This document shows, one piece after another, positions 63,815 to 64,000 of a stretch of DNA of 64,000 nt. The position numbers were made by a program, and so were the translations under genes. The stretch lies in NCBI RefSeq assembly GCF_003990975.1, contig NZ_RZJR01000004.1, positions 82,625-146,624 of the forward strand, read 5' to 3'. The stretch's first letter is position 1. Every line of letters begins with the position of its first letter. The notes below the pieces were generated by a model. It searched no databases. It saw nothing but the letters and a program-made list of their open reading frames with translations, and was not told the origin of the DNA. The stretch comes from Cohnella sp. AR92. Its GTDB lineage: Bacteria > Bacillota > Bacilli > Paenibacillales > Paenibacillaceae.

Positions 63815-64000
63815 ATGAAATCGCATAATGTTGCGGACGTCTCCACGGAAATGAAGAAACTTAAAGCGAATATGAAGCAGATTCCGAAAGAACGCCAAGC
63901 GTTGGCGCAAAGTCTATTTAACGAGCTTGTATTCATGCAGAAGACCCTCTCGACGCTCAAGGAACAAGTCGAGGAAGAGGGGCCGACGGCCATGTTCAAG
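63815..64000 (+). CDS. Probable small terminase subunit (P27-like), 5' fragment
   Basis: The first 62 codons of a gene cut by the window edge. It starts MKSHNVADVSTEMKKLKANM after AAAGGAGTG, is helical and charged, and has the segment PKERQALAQSLFNELVFMQ. The position directly after the HNH gene is that of terS, and the sequence resembles P27-type small terminases, but the fragment is too short to be sure. Confidence 0.6.
   Translation, partial: MKSHNVADVSTEMKKLKANMKQIPKERQALAQSLFNELVFMQKTLSTLKEQVEEEGPTAMFK

Larger units (their letters stand above)
54200..64000. mobile_element. Integrated phage-satellite-like element (left end and capsid module)
   Basis: From just after the pheA terminator to the window edge the genes are phage type and the sequence is visibly AT-richer, especially 55.6-58.1 kb. 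Order: integrase and repressor (minus), then plus-strand small genes, an AlpA-like HTH protein, a replication-organiser protein, a DnaC-like ATPase, two small genes, portal, prohead protease, major capsid, connector, HNH and a probable terS. Only about 5.5 kb separates integrase from portal, there are no recombination or lysis genes, and the packaging genes follow the capsid. These features fit a capsid-forming PICI; an ordinary or rearranged prophage remains possible. The left boundary is approximate and the right end is outside. Confidence 0.8.

Noticed and set aside
54200-64000. Calling the element a complete standard prophage
   Set aside because: The gene order and compactness do not fit, and no tail or lysis genes are visible. 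The right part is outside the window, so the alternative is kept open rather than claimed.

Overview
This window is a chromosomal segment of a spore-forming, GC-rich member of the Bacillota, most likely Paenibacillaceae (Paenibacillus or Cohnella type). The evidence is gene content and order. The block lon, ysxC, hemA-hemX-hemC-hemD-hemB-hemL, spoVID, valS, folC, spoIIB, maf, radC, mreBCD, minCD, spoIVFAB, rplU-prp-rpmA, spo0B, obg, pheB and pheA follows the Bacillus subtilis order. Differences from that order are an SAM decarboxylase (speD) and an orphan solute-binding lipoprotein before hemA, a siroheme dehydrogenase and a CobA-HemD fusion in the haem operon, murC after folC, rodA after minD, an RNase E/G gene before rplU, and a membrane-anchored Spo0B. 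The genus is inference; no rRNA gene is present.

Layout. 1-4.0 kb: end of lon, ysxC, a conserved protein of unknown function, a lipoprotein, speD. 4.1-12.3 kb: haem/siroheme operon from glutamyl-tRNA to glutamate-1-semialdehyde, uroporphyrinogen III and sirohydrochlorin. 12.5-22.7 kb: spoVID, T-box-controlled valS, folC, murC, an opposite-strand PadR/DUF2812 pair, spoIIB. 22.8-34.9 kb: a ROK-regulator, asparaginase, oligopeptide ABC transporter, two-peptidase and CutC cassette sitting between spoIIB and maf. 35.2-42.2 kb: DUF4321 protein, maf, radC, mreBCD, minCD, rodA. 42.2-43.1 kb: about 900 bases without a gene, packed with three kinds of repeat. 43.1-50.2 kb: spoIVFAB, rng, L21/Prp/L27, spo0B, obg. 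50.3-54.1 kb: pheB, hom-thrB-pheA.

From about 54.2 kb to the right edge lies a visibly AT-richer integrated element: integrase and repressor on the minus strand, then a rightward AlpA-like protein, a replication pair, portal, prohead protease, major capsid protein, connector, HNH nuclease and a probable small-terminase gene cut by the edge. It is very compact, and its packaging genes follow rather than precede the capsid genes. This is the layout of capsid-forming phage-inducible chromosomal islands (phage satellites), and it is the most interesting system here. The tail-gene test lies outside the window.

Other notable structure: a 24-codon tandem triplication at the start of pepV with almost only synonymous differences; a dispersed palindromic repeat present three times; paired operator-like palindromes at the ROK gene; a four-copy 9-bp iteron upstream of padR; a perfect 17-bp inverted repeat before spo0B; and four successive palindromes just before the portal gene. 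Many start codons were moved from the longest open frame to an internal ATG, GTG or TTG with a well-placed Shine-Dalgarno sequence; these choices are stated per gene.
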